Shown one piece after another: positions 1-5,524 of a stretch of 5,524 bases of DNA. The notes beneath the pieces are model-generated. The model saw nothing but the letters and a program-made list of their open reading frames with translations, was not told where the DNA came from and searched no databases. Position 1 is the stretch's first letter. Every line of letters begins with the position of its first letter. This DNA is from Chloroflexota bacterium (GTDB taxonomy: Bacteria; Chloroflexota; Dehalococcoidia; SAR202; UBA11138): contig JADFHV010000161.1 in the NCBI GenBank assembly GCA_022566975.1, positions 1 to 5,524 of the forward strand, given 5' to 3'. The position numbers and the translations under genes are program-made.

Positions 1-151
1 GGGTTATGGAGCCCACCACCTCGGCGCCCGCGCGGCGCGCCAGCTCGGCCAGCTCGTCCATGGAGTCCTCAGCCGTCCACGCGCCTGACCGCCTCTTGAG
101 CTGGACGCCGACGAGGAGCGCCTGCTCGGCGGCGGGTCGCGTTTCGACCAT
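1..151 (-). CDS. hflX: GTPase HflX, N-terminal fragment (runs off the window)
   Basis: HflX is a cytoplasmic P-loop GTPase that binds the 50S subunit and splits stalled or stress-damaged ribosomes. Only the first 50 residues are visible, before the G domain. They start MVETRPAAEQALLVGV and continue through GAWTAEDSMDELAELARRAG to EVVGSIT, which is the characteristic opening of the HflX N-terminal domain (a short strand, then the 'S..EL..L...AG..VVG' helix-strand unit). No Walker motifs can be checked because the gene continues past base 1. The ATG at 149-151 is the only ATG, GTG or TTG in this frame after the in-frame TAA at 197-199, so the start is well constrained. The gene begins 25 bases after the dapL stop, so the two are probably cotranscribed. 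The family call rests on recognising a conserved N-terminus, not on catalytic motifs. Confidence 0.85.
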   Translation of the reverse strand, partial: MVETRPAAEQALLVGVQLKRRSGAWTAEDSMDELAELARRAGAEVVGSIT

Positions 152-178
152 CCTCCTGGGTATGGTGCGCCTCCTCCT
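152..178 (-). promoter_or_regulatory. Ribosome-binding region between dapL and hflX
   Basis: On the minus strand the junction has two purine-rich Shine-Dalgarno-like tracts. GGAGGAGG (171-178) overlaps the dapL stop TAG and lies 19 bases from the hflX ATG. GGAGG (152-156) directly abuts the ATG with no spacer. Neither has the usual 5-9 base spacing. Because no other start codon exists in frame, the start is kept. The arrangement suggests that ribosomes finishing dapL may help initiation at hflX, which is an inference. Confidence 0.45.
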
Positions 179-1349
179 AGGACCTCGCTGGCACCCTTAA
201 CGACTCTATACGCTGGAGGCCCTTATCCAGCTCCTGGTCCGAGATGGTCAGCGACAGCCGGATGTAGCCTTCGCCGTGCGACCCGTATCCGGTGCCCGGC
301 GTCACCACGACGGCACTCTCTTCGAGCAGCAGCGCCGTGAACTCGGCCGAGGTGTAGCCCTCGGGGATGCGCGCCCAGACATAGAGGCTCGCCCTCGGGG
401 TCTCCATCTGGAGGCCGATGCCACGCAGCGCCTGGACAACCCGGTCCCGGCGTCGCTGATAGATGGCGTTGCGCTGGGCCGTGAACTGCTGGTCCGTCTT
501 AAGCGCCTCGATGCCCATGTGCTGGATCGCCTGTGGGACCCCCGAGTCCAGGTTCGATTTGACCACCATCAGCCCACGGATGAGCTCGGCGTTGCCAACA
601 GCCATGCCTATGCGCCATCCGGTCATGTTGTAGCTCTTGGATAAGGAGTGGAACTCGATCCCCACGTCCATGGCGCCCGGCGCCTGGAGGAAGCTCACGG
701 GCCTGTAGCCGTCGTAGGCGACCTCCGTATAGCAGGCGTCGTGGGCCACGGCGATGTCGTTCCGCTTGGCGAACTCGACAACCCTCTCGAAGTAGTCCAG
801 CTCGGCGACGGCGCCCGTCGGGTTGTTGGGATAGTTCAGCCACATGACCTTGGCCCCGCGGGCCACGTCGGCCGGGATGGCGTCCAGGTCGGGCAGCCAT
901 CCGTTCTCCTCCAGCAGCGGCATCCAGTGGCACTCGCCGCCTGCGAACCAGGTGCCGATGGCGTAGACGGGGTAGCCTGGGTCCGGGACCAGCGCCACGT
1001 CGCCCGGGTCGAGGAAGCAGAAACCCGCGTGCCCTATCCCCTCCTTGGCGCCTATCAGCGACAGCACCTCCGAGTCCGGGTCCAGCGCGATACCGAACCG
1101 CCGCTGGTACCAGTCGGCGGCCGCCCTGCGGAACTCGGGCAGACCTTCGGACTCGGGGTAACGGTGATTGGGGCCGTCCAGGGCGGTCTCACGCAGCCGA
1201 GAGATGACGTTATCGGGTGTGGGAAGGTCGGGATCGCCGAGGCCGAAGCTTATCACCTCGACGCCCTGCGCCTTCTTCTCGGCGATCTTGCGGCTGATCT
1301 CCACGAACAGGTATGGGGGCACCCTGTCCAGTCGTCTGGCGAGTCTCAT
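177..1349 (-). CDS. dapL: LL-diaminopimelate aminotransferase (class I/II PLP aminotransferase)
   Basis: A cytoplasmic PLP enzyme of 390 residues, full length for fold-type I aminotransferases. Visible landmarks: N-terminal substrate-arm segment RLDRVPPYLF (residues 7-16); SFGLGDPDLPTP near 34-45; NYPNNPTGA at 172-180 (cofactor-binding Asn); D204 and Y207 in AHDACYTE, contacting the PLP ring; S235-L-S-K238-SYNMTGWRIG, with K238 the Schiff-base lysine; SNLDSGVPQ at 265-273; and R364 in GYIRLSL, the carboxylate-binding Arg. The FHSLSKSYNMTGWRIG block and the overall N-terminus resemble the DapL branch that converts tetrahydrodipicolinate plus glutamate directly to LL-diaminopimelate. A dapF gene upstream supports that role. 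The start ATG has a purine-rich site (GGAAGAGGAG, ending at 1352) just ahead. Another class I aminotransferase specificity (aspartate or alanine type) cannot be excluded by eye. Confidence 0.88.
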   Translation of the reverse strand: MRLARRLDRVPPYLFVEISRKIAEKKAQGVEVISFGLGDPDLPTPDNVISRLRETALDGPNHRYPESEGLPEFRRAAADWYQRRFGIALDPDSEVLSLIGAKEGIGHAGFCFLDPGDVALVPDPGYPVYAIGTWFAGGECHWMPLLEENGWLPDLDAIPADVARGAKVMWLNYPNNPTGAVAELDYFERVVEFAKRNDIAVAHDACYTEVAYDGYRPVSFLQAPGAMDVGIEFHSLSKSYNMTGWRIGMAVGNAELIRGLMVVKSNLDSGVPQAIQHMGIEALKTDQQFTAQRNAIYQRRRDRVVQALRGIGLQMETPRASLYVWARIPEGYTSAEFTALLLEESAVVVTPGTGYGSHGEGYIRLSLTISDQELDKGLQRIESLRVPARS

Positions 1350-1394
1350 AGCTCCTCTTCCGCCGGTTGACCCGACATCGAGCCGGTGGACTCA

Positions 1395-1423
1395 ATGTTA
1401 CGGGACGCGACCCCTGAGGTAAA
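1395..1423 (-). promoter_or_regulatory. Candidate sigma70-type promoter for dapL-hflX
   Basis: Reading the minus strand, TTTACC (plus positions 1418-1423) resembles a -35 box at 4 of 6 consensus bases, and TAACAT (1395-1400) resembles a -10 box at 4 of 6. They are separated by exactly 17 bases. Transcription would start near 1388, leaving an untranslated leader of about 40 bases before the dapL ATG at 1349. The match is moderate and was found by eye in GC-rich DNA, where AT-rich hexamers are scarce, so chance is not excluded. Confidence 0.35.
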
Positions 1424-1460
1424 CCCGCCGGTCGCCGGTCCACCACGTACATAGGGGGGT

Positions 1461-1490
1461 CCCGACAGGTCGGGGTGCCCTACCCTGTCG
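1461..1490 (-). repeat. Overlapping inverted repeats (hairpin region) upstream of dapL
   Basis: Two hairpins share bases. CCCGAC (1461-1466) pairs with GTCGGG (1469-1474) around a 2-base loop, which in practice means a slightly shorter stem. CGACAGG (1463-1469) pairs with CCTGTCG (1484-1490), and a smaller GGG-TG-CCC stem can nest inside its loop. They cannot both form. A further GC stem, GGCCC (1501-1505) with GGGCC (1513-1517), lies just past the metallohydrolase stop. None is followed by a run of U on the minus strand, so these are not typical rho-independent terminators. The rest of the 175-base gap (1350-1524) shows only the promoter candidate and the dapL ribosome site. Confidence 0.35.
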
Positions 1491-1524
1491 CGTCCCTCGC
1501 GGCCCGTCACCTGGGCCCGGACGG

Positions 1525-4020
1525 CTACCTGCCATTCGCCATACGCTCCTGGACCGCCTTTTGTGCCTCGAGAAACGGGCGCTCCAGGTAGGCGGTGTGG
1601 TCGTCCTCGCCGTGATGGTGGGTCACGGCGTCATGGTCCTGCTGCCCCGACGTCTGACGGATGTAGGTCAGGTCCCCCTCGATCATGGTCAGCATGTATC
1701 GGGCCACGCCCTCGTCGTACATCCACCAGTCGCCGCCGCAGGCGACGTAGATGGGCGACGTGTGGGCGAAGACTCCCCGTGTCCAGACGTCGTGGTGCTG
1801 CAGGCCGTCGAAGTAGCTGGGGCCACCGCACCGGGCCGCCAGCCACGTGTGGCCGTCCACCCTGATCTTCTCCCGGATTTCCAGCCGACGGGCGCCCGCC
1901 TTGCTCTCCGTGGCCGCCACCACACGCCCGCCTTGGACGATCTCCAGCCGGTGCACCGGGAAGATACTCTCGGCCCAGGCCTCCACCTCCACCGTGCCCG
2001 GCCCTGACAGCGTGGCGGTGTCCCCGATCTCGTGACCGTCCACCGTGAAGTGCAGTATCGGCCCGCCGCTCAGGAACGTCCGCCCGCGCGCCACGTTCTT
2101 GCACCAGTTGTCGTAATTGAACTCCTCGTCCTCGGGAATATTGACGTAGGTGCGGTAGCTGCCCACGGCTACGGCGCCGTCCATCTTGTCCGTGCCGCCC
2201 ACCAGCGGCAGGCGGTATCCGCCGTTGAGATATCGATAGTAGTGGCTGTGGTTAATGGACGTCTGGCGCAGCATCTCCACGCCGTCCAGCCGTCCCGTGG
2301 CGATGAGTGCCGCGGGCTCGCCGTTGGGCATTGGGAAGTGGGGGCTGATGACGTAGGCCCCCTGCGCGTGGGCCTCGTCCGCCCAGTAGCTCAGGGTGGT
2401 CTCCATGGACCCGCCAAGCTCGGCCTCCGACGGGCCGTCGCTGCACCAGGGCATCACCGGCTTCTTGAGCCCCCACAGGATCATGTGGCCCATGAAGTGC
2501 TGGCGGTTCTCCTGGGAGACGTAGACGATGTTGTTGCCCCTCTGAGAGACGCTGGGCGCGCCTGTGAAGTCCTCCGTGTTCGTGAACAGGCTGCCCCACT
2601 GGGACTGGAGCAGGTTGACGACGTTCAGGTCCTCCGCCTGCGACTCGGCGTGGCTCCCCTGGGTGGACAGGAAGTGGACGTGGGAGTCCCCGCTGAACCA
2701 TCTGCGGGAGTTCATATCGATCCACCGCTTGATTCGCAGGGTTAGCTCCCTCTGGCCGGGCTCGATGTTTACCACGGTCCGCAGGGGGTCGTACTCGAAT
2801 CCCCGTGCCACGTCCACGATGACGTCGCCCCGCGGCAGCCACCCCTGGCAGGTCCCGTCGGTGACGGCGTAGGTGATCTGTCCCAGCCGGACGTCGCCGC
2901 CTATGTCGATGTGCCATGTGTCCATGTTGGTGTTCAGATGACCGTGGTGGCCGTGGGGCTGGTAAGGCACGCCCTCGGGCGACCGGAAGTGGACCCGGCA
3001 CGGCACCGGCCTGCCCGTGTCGTCGTCCAGCACGTTGACGTGGACCCAGTTCTTGCCCCTGTCCAGCAGTGTTACACGCATCCCCGGGGTCTCCACGGTG
3101 CCCTTCGACTCCACCTCGCCCCAGTTCGCCTTCCCGACCCTCTTGCCGTTCTGGCTAACCGTCACGGTTGCGGAGGGCGTGGCCGACACCTCGACGTAGG
3201 CCGGGCTCGACAGTGCGTTCTGGCTCTCTCCCCAGCCCTTGAGAGGGTCTTCGACGAACTCCTCGGGCGATGCTCCAGGCAACGGTTGCGGATACGTGGC
3301 CACGCCCCGGTCCACTTCGACCTCGAGATCGAAGTCGCGCCGCGCAGCCTCGCTGTCCGTAAGCTCGATGCGGACAGGCCTCCTGCCCTGGCGCGCGAAG
3401 GGCTGCTCGTCCGTGTGTCCCAGCGTCACGGCGCAGATGACGAACGATGGCCCCTCTGGAACGATCTCCACCGACTCGATGACCGCGTCAGCCTCCGGGT
3501 TGGTCCAGCTCCACAGGTAGCTCCAGCTGGCCTGGCCCTGCACCGACTCGGTCTGACGCCGGCCCGTCTCCTCCCAGGGGCCGCTGTAGCGGTCCATAAG
3601 CGTGGTTTTCTGGTCCGTGACCGCCCCGAAGGGGTGTCCGGGCAGCCCGGACGATCCGCGTCTGCCGGTGGCGTCCGCGCCCGGCAGCGCCGCAATCTCA
3701 AACCGCGCTCGTATGGGAGCTCGCACCTCACCTCCGCCTGACAGCCGGAACACGTACTCTGCCACTCGGTGTCCAACGGGCTCCACCCCGGTCAGCTCGG
3801 CCGTCCCCAGGCTGTGGGCGAACACCACCGTCCGGGCTTTGCGGCCGACGGGTATGCTCACGCTGTCCTTTGACCCATCCAGGGCTATGACCCTGTCCGA
3901 CATGAGGAACGGCAGGCCCTGGAAGCTCTGAAGCCCAGTAGGGGGCTCATCGACATCGCCCAAGGCCCCGATTCCCGCGTTGACCGACCTGGATATGTCC
4001 AGAGGCTCGTAGTCTGCCAT
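1525..4020 (-). CDS. CehA/McbA family metallohydrolase (PHP domain)
   Basis: An 831-residue protein, probably cytoplasmic because no signal peptide or membrane segment is visible. Domains in order: residues ~45-235, beta-rich, with WSYLWSWTNPEAD (166-178), the pattern of galactose-binding-like modules; ~320-432, an Ig or carboxypeptidase-regulatory-like domain (KNWVHVNVLDDDTGRPV... ending near RIKRW); ~440-655, a PHP-type metal-dependent hydrolase domain; then a C-terminal beta domain (~655-775) and a His/Asp-rich tail. Likely metal ligands: D445, H447 and H449 in GDSHVHF; E463/D464; E504 and H512 in ENRQHFMGH; H561 in ISPHFP; D611 in GGTDKM. CehA and McbA hydrolyse the carbamate carbaryl, but most relatives have unknown substrates, so no substrate is assigned. 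I prefer ATG 4020 because AAAAAGGGGG lies 6 bases upstream. A TTG at 4047 would add nine residues (MSHRKRGSS) but has no evident site. It stands apart from both neighbours, with gaps of 339 and 175 bases. Confidence 0.82.
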   Translation of the reverse strand: MADYEPLDISRSVNAGIGALGDVDEPPTGLQSFQGLPFLMSDRVIALDGSKDSVSIPVGRKARTVVFAHSLGTAELTGVEPVGHRVAEYVFRLSGGGEVRAPIRARFEIAALPGADATGRRGSSGLPGHPFGAVTDQKTTLMDRYSGPWEETGRRQTESVQGQASWSYLWSWTNPEADAVIESVEIVPEGPSFVICAVTLGHTDEQPFARQGRRPVRIELTDSEAARRDFDLEVEVDRGVATYPQPLPGASPEEFVEDPLKGWGESQNALSSPAYVEVSATPSATVTVSQNGKRVGKANWGEVESKGTVETPGMRVTLLDRGKNWVHVNVLDDDTGRPVPCRVHFRSPEGVPYQPHGHHGHLNTNMDTWHIDIGGDVRLGQITYAVTDGTCQGWLPRGDVIVDVARGFEYDPLRTVVNIEPGQRELTLRIKRWIDMNSRRWFSGDSHVHFLSTQGSHAESQAEDLNVVNLLQSQWGSLFTNTEDFTGAPSVSQRGNNIVYVSQENRQHFMGHMILWGLKKPVMPWCSDGPSEAELGGSMETTLSYWADEAHAQGAYVISPHFPMPNGEPAALIATGRLDGVEMLRQTSINHSHYYRYLNGGYRLPLVGGTDKMDGAVAVGSYRTYVNIPEDEEFNYDNWCKNVARGRTFLSGGPILHFTVDGHEIGDTATLSGPGTVEVEAWAESIFPVHRLEIVQGGRVVAATESKAGARRLEIREKIRVDGHTWLAARCGGPSYFDGLQHHDVWTRGVFAHTSPIYVACGGDWWMYDEGVARYMLTMIEGDLTYIRQTSGQQDHDAVTHHHGEDDHTAYLERPFLEAQKAVQERMANGR

Positions 4021-4026
4021 GGATGA

Positions 4027-4036
4027 CCCCCTTTTT
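4027..4036 (-). promoter_or_regulatory. Ribosome-binding site that decides the metallohydrolase start
   Basis: The minus strand reads AAAAAGGGGG, followed by a 6-base spacer (TCATCC) and the ATG at 4018-4020. A G-run at this spacing can pair with the CCUCC anti-Shine-Dalgarno using a G-U wobble. It falls inside the reading frame that would result from the TTG at 4047, which argues for the ATG as the true start. Confidence 0.55.
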
Positions 4037-4164
4037 CGGTGACTCAAGAAAGCTAACCAAAACGATAAGTGAGGCTCAGCACGGAACTCTGCGAGCTATA
4101 GCGCTACCCCGGGGCCACGCGGTCCATGGGAAGATAGTGCTGTGCCACGGATGATTTGGTCAAC

Positions 4165-4271
4165 GTCATTCTGAACGGCAGTGAAGAATCTGGAGGGGTC
4201 GGGGCGCTGCACGACCTAGCCCAAATAGGCCCCCACACCAGATTCTTCGTCGCTCCGCTCCTCAGAATGAC
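4165..4271. repeat. Imperfect palindromic intergenic repeat (REP/MITE-like)
   Basis: The left arm (4165-4193) and the reverse complement of the right arm (4238-4271) both begin GTCATTCTGA and end GAAGAATCTGG. The centre of the arms differs: the right arm carries five extra bases (GGAGCGGAGCGAC against ACGGCAGT). The 44-base centre contains smaller stems, GGTCG/CGACC (4197-4201 with 4212-4216) and CCTA/TAGG (4215-4218 with 4226-4229). The outer sequence matches the widespread 'GTCATTCTGAGCGnAGCGAAGAATCT' class of dispersed intergenic repeat that I recall from Chloroflexota and other bacterial genomes. There is no transposase here, so any mobility would depend on an enzyme elsewhere. GGTCAA occurs on both sides (4158-4163 and 4278-4283), but not flush with the arms, so it is only a weak candidate target duplication. 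Confidence 0.75.
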
Positions 4272-4359
4272 AGCGTCGGTCAATCGCTAGGAACCTTCAT
4301 AACGCGTGTGACAAAGCACTAGATCGGGAGCGACTGGGCCTGTATTCGGCGGAGCCGCC

Positions 4360-5199
4360 CTAGTCGGGCCACTCGCCCTCGAAGACCTCCTCCACGGGGC
4401 CCTCCAGTATCGCGTCCCCCTGCCCTGGCCACGTCACAGACAGCTCGCCCCCCGGAAGCTCGACCGTGACCTCGTCGTCCACGTAGTTGTGAAGATGGGC
4501 GGCCACCGCAATGGCGCAGGCACCCGTGCCGCAGGCCATCGTGAGCCCCGAGCCGCGCTCCCATACCCGGGCCTTGACGCGCGTAGAGTCCAGCACGTTC
4601 ACGATCTCGAAGTTCACCCGCTGCGGGAAGATGGGGTGGTGCTCCACCAGAGGGCCGATCTCGTGGAGGGGCACGTCGTCAACCGGCTCGTCCACGAAGG
4701 CGACGGCATGAGGGTTGCCCATGGAGACGCAGCTTATGCTGAAGGTATGGCCGTCTACCTCCAGAGGGTAGTCGATGACCAGCTCCTGGCCGGGAACGTT
4801 GACCGGTATCTCCTCGGGTCGAAACCTGGGCTTGCCCATCCACACCCGCGCACGGACCAGCCTGCCATCGTCTATGATAGGCATGACGTCCAGCACGCCC
4901 GACGCCGTCTCAACCCTCACGGTAGTCGTAGCGGCGGGCACGGCACCCTGCTCCAGCGCATACCGCACCAGACAGCGGATCCCGTTGCCGCACATCTCCC
5001 CTTCCGAGCCGTCGGAGTTGAACATCATCATCCGCAGGTGAGCCCTGTCAGAGGGCAGGAGAAGGATGAGCCCGTCCGAGCCCACCCCCTTGTGGCGGTC
5101 GCTCATAGCAACGGAGAGCGCCGGCCAGTCCATCTGACGGTCCCTGGCGTCGATATAGATGTAGTCGTTGCCGGCCCCGTGCATCTTCGTGAACCGCAA
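4360..5199 (-). CDS. dapF: Diaminopimelate epimerase
   Basis: DapF is a cytoplasmic, PLP-independent racemase that interconverts LL- and meso-diaminopimelate using a cysteine pair, the step just after DapL in lysine and DAP synthesis. With the TTG start at 5197-5199 it has 279 residues, the usual family length. Motifs: FTKMHGAGNDYIYID at the N-terminus; GVGSDGLI; FNSDGSEGEMCGNGIRC with catalytic C70; MGNPHA near 160; ERGSG with E215/R216; and MACGTGACA with catalytic C223. Both halves of the two-lobed fold are intact. Start choice: the TTG gives the family-typical LRFTKMHG beginning and has GGGGGG six bases upstream. A GTG at 5244 would add 15 unconserved residues and has no visible ribosome site. 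ATG 5184 would cut into the conserved N-terminal strand. The gene follows miaA by 69 bases (24 if GTG), so it is probably in the same transcript. Confidence 0.95.
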   Translation of the reverse strand: MRFTKMHGAGNDYIYIDARDRQMDWPALSVAMSDRHKGVGSDGLILLLPSDRAHLRMMMFNSDGSEGEMCGNGIRCLVRYALEQGAVPAATTTVRVETASGVLDVMPIIDDGRLVRARVWMGKPRFRPEEIPVNVPGQELVIDYPLEVDGHTFSISCVSMGNPHAVAFVDEPVDDVPLHEIGPLVEHHPIFPQRVNFEIVNVLDSTRVKARVWERGSGLTMACGTGACAIAVAAHLHNYVDDEVTVELPGGELSVTWPGQGDAILEGPVEEVFEGEWPD

Positions 5200-5205
5200 A
5201 CTGTA

Positions 5206-5211
5206 CCCCCC
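5206..5211 (-). promoter_or_regulatory. G-run ribosome-binding site supporting the dapF TTG start
   Basis: The minus strand reads GGGGGG, then TACAGT, then TTG. The 6-base spacing is the same as at the metallohydrolase gene, where a G-run also takes the place of GGAGG. This favours the TTG at 5197-5199 over the GTG at 5242-5244. Confidence 0.45.
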
Positions 5212-5268
5212 GGCGGCTTCTTCGGGACACGGGGATTCTACCACAGGACCGCTGAGTGCCTATGGGCC

Positions 5269-5524
5269 TTATCCGGCCCGTAGCCACTCCAGGGCCGCGG
5301 TGACCGGCGCCTGCGCGCCCTCCGAGGGGTCGAACCACCGGATACGCTCGTCCTTCTGGCGGAACCAGGCGTACTGCTGGCGGACAAACCGGTGCGTCCG
5401 GTACTTAGTCCGCTGGACCGCCTCATCCAGCGCCAGCGCCCCCTCAACGTGCTGGACCAGCTCCCCGTACCCCACGCCGGACATGGAGGGCAGCTCGGGG
5501 CCGTATCCCATCCCCAGGAGACGG
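5269..5524 (-). CDS. miaA: tRNA dimethylallyltransferase MiaA, C-terminal fragment (start lies beyond the window)
   Basis: MiaA transfers a dimethylallyl group from DMAPP to N6 of A37 in tRNAs that read UNN codons, which stabilises codon pairing. Only the last 84 residues are present. They begin RLLGMGYGPELPSMSGVGY, continue GELVQHVEGALALDEAVQ, then RTKYRTHRFVRQQYAWFR, and finish KDERIRWFDPSEGAQAPVTAALEWLRAG before TAA. The 'MSG-VGY-E' element, the 'A...T..YA+RQ..WFR'-like helix (here RTKYRTHRFVRQQYAWFR) and the final RI.WFD strand are hallmarks of the MiaA C-terminus, which helps position the anticodon stem-loop. The N-terminal P-loop and catalytic residues are outside the window. dapF follows closely on the same strand. 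Confidence 0.93.
   Translation of the reverse strand, partial: RLLGMGYGPELPSMSGVGYGELVQHVEGALALDEAVQRTKYRTHRFVRQQYAWFRQKDERIRWFDPSEGAQAPVTAALEWLRAG

Larger units (their letters stand above)
4021..4359. other. Intergenic region between dapF and the metallohydrolase
   Basis: This 339-base gap has no credible coding sequence on either strand. It holds the metallohydrolase ribosome site (4027-4036), a CCCCGGGG palindrome (4107-4114) and an inverted repeat (4165-4271). A short GGCGG/CCGCC hairpin (4348-4359) lies beside the dapF stop, but no U-run follows it on the minus strand, so it is not a convincing terminator. I saw no tRNA, no small RNA with recognisable structure and no strong promoter. 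The best -35-like match on the minus strand (TTGACC, edge of the repeat) lacks a correctly spaced -10 box. Confidence 0.6.

Noticed and set aside
6..200. Plus-strand open frame of 64 codons at the left edge
   Set aside because: The minus strand of the same bases encodes the recognisable HflX N-terminus, so this is its shadow.
648..1370. Long open frame on the plus strand opposite dapL (240 codons)
   Set aside because: It is a GC-rich antisense shadow of dapL. The translation has no recognisable domain and is dominated by residues expected from reverse-complement codons.
1385..1444. Inverted repeat GGTGGAC (1385-1391) with GTCCACC (1438-1444)
   Set aside because: It is seven bases with a 46-base spacer in GC-rich sequence and has no further symmetry, so it is probably chance.
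1401..1446. Possible tRNA 3' end (sequence ending CCACCA) in the gap before dapL
   Set aside because: There is no T-loop GGTTCRANNCC motif, no acceptor-stem complement and no cloverleaf upstream. The triplet is chance in GC-rich DNA.
2032..3741. Plus-strand open frames of 237 and 276 codons opposite the metallohydrolase
   Set aside because: They lie wholly inside a well-supported gene on the other strand. Their composition (rich in Val, Arg, His, Pro) is typical of antisense frames in high-GC DNA.
4119..4164. TTGACC at the repeat edge followed by TATCTT on the minus strand as a hydrolase promoter
   Set aside because: The -35-like box is good, but the spacer is 21 bases, and no -10-like hexamer occurs at 16-18 bases.
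4348..4359. GGCGGAGCCGCC palindrome at the dapF stop as a terminator
   Set aside because: The stem is short with almost no loop, and no U-run follows on the minus strand.
4489..5283. Plus-strand open frame of 264 codons opposite dapF
   Set aside because: It overlaps a gene with both catalytic cysteine motifs intact and shows no motifs of its own.

Overview
The window is a GC-rich bacterial stretch in which every convincing gene lies on the minus strand. Read in the direction of transcription (high to low coordinates) the order is: the 3' end of miaA (tRNA A37 prenyltransferase), dapF (diaminopimelate epimerase), a 339-base gap holding a palindromic intergenic repeat, a large CehA/McbA-type PHP metallohydrolase, a 175-base gap with hairpins and a candidate promoter, an LL-diaminopimelate aminotransferase (dapL type), and the 5' end of hflX (ribosome-associated GTPase). 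The close association of miaA, dapF, dapL and hflX, the use of the DapL route, the high GC and the 'GTCATTCTGA...GAAGAATCTGG' repeat together suggest a member of the Chloroflexota, perhaps Dehalococcoidia or SAR202-like. That is an inference from memory of gene neighbourhoods, not a measured placement.

Layout: 5269-5524 miaA C-terminus; 4360-5199 dapF, probably starting at a TTG (a GTG at 5244 is the alternative); 4021-4359 intergenic, with an imperfect inverted repeat at 4165-4271; 1525-4020 metallohydrolase, probably starting at ATG 4020 behind a G-rich ribosome binding site; 1350-1524 intergenic, with overlapping hairpins (1461-1490) and a sigma70-like promoter candidate (1395-1423); 177-1349 dapL; 1-151 hflX N-terminus, 25 bases after the dapL stop.

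How the genes work together: DapL converts tetrahydrodipicolinate to LL-diaminopimelate in one step and DapF epimerises that to meso-diaminopimelate, the precursor of lysine (and of peptidoglycan where DAP is used). MiaA and HflX act on tRNA and ribosomes and are housekeeping neighbours. The metallohydrolase has no evident link to this pathway and separates its two enzymes. It and the repeat beside it are the accessory part of an otherwise ordinary housekeeping segment. I found no CRISPR array, RNA gene, transposase or clear rho-independent terminator, and nothing here by itself demonstrates a new system.
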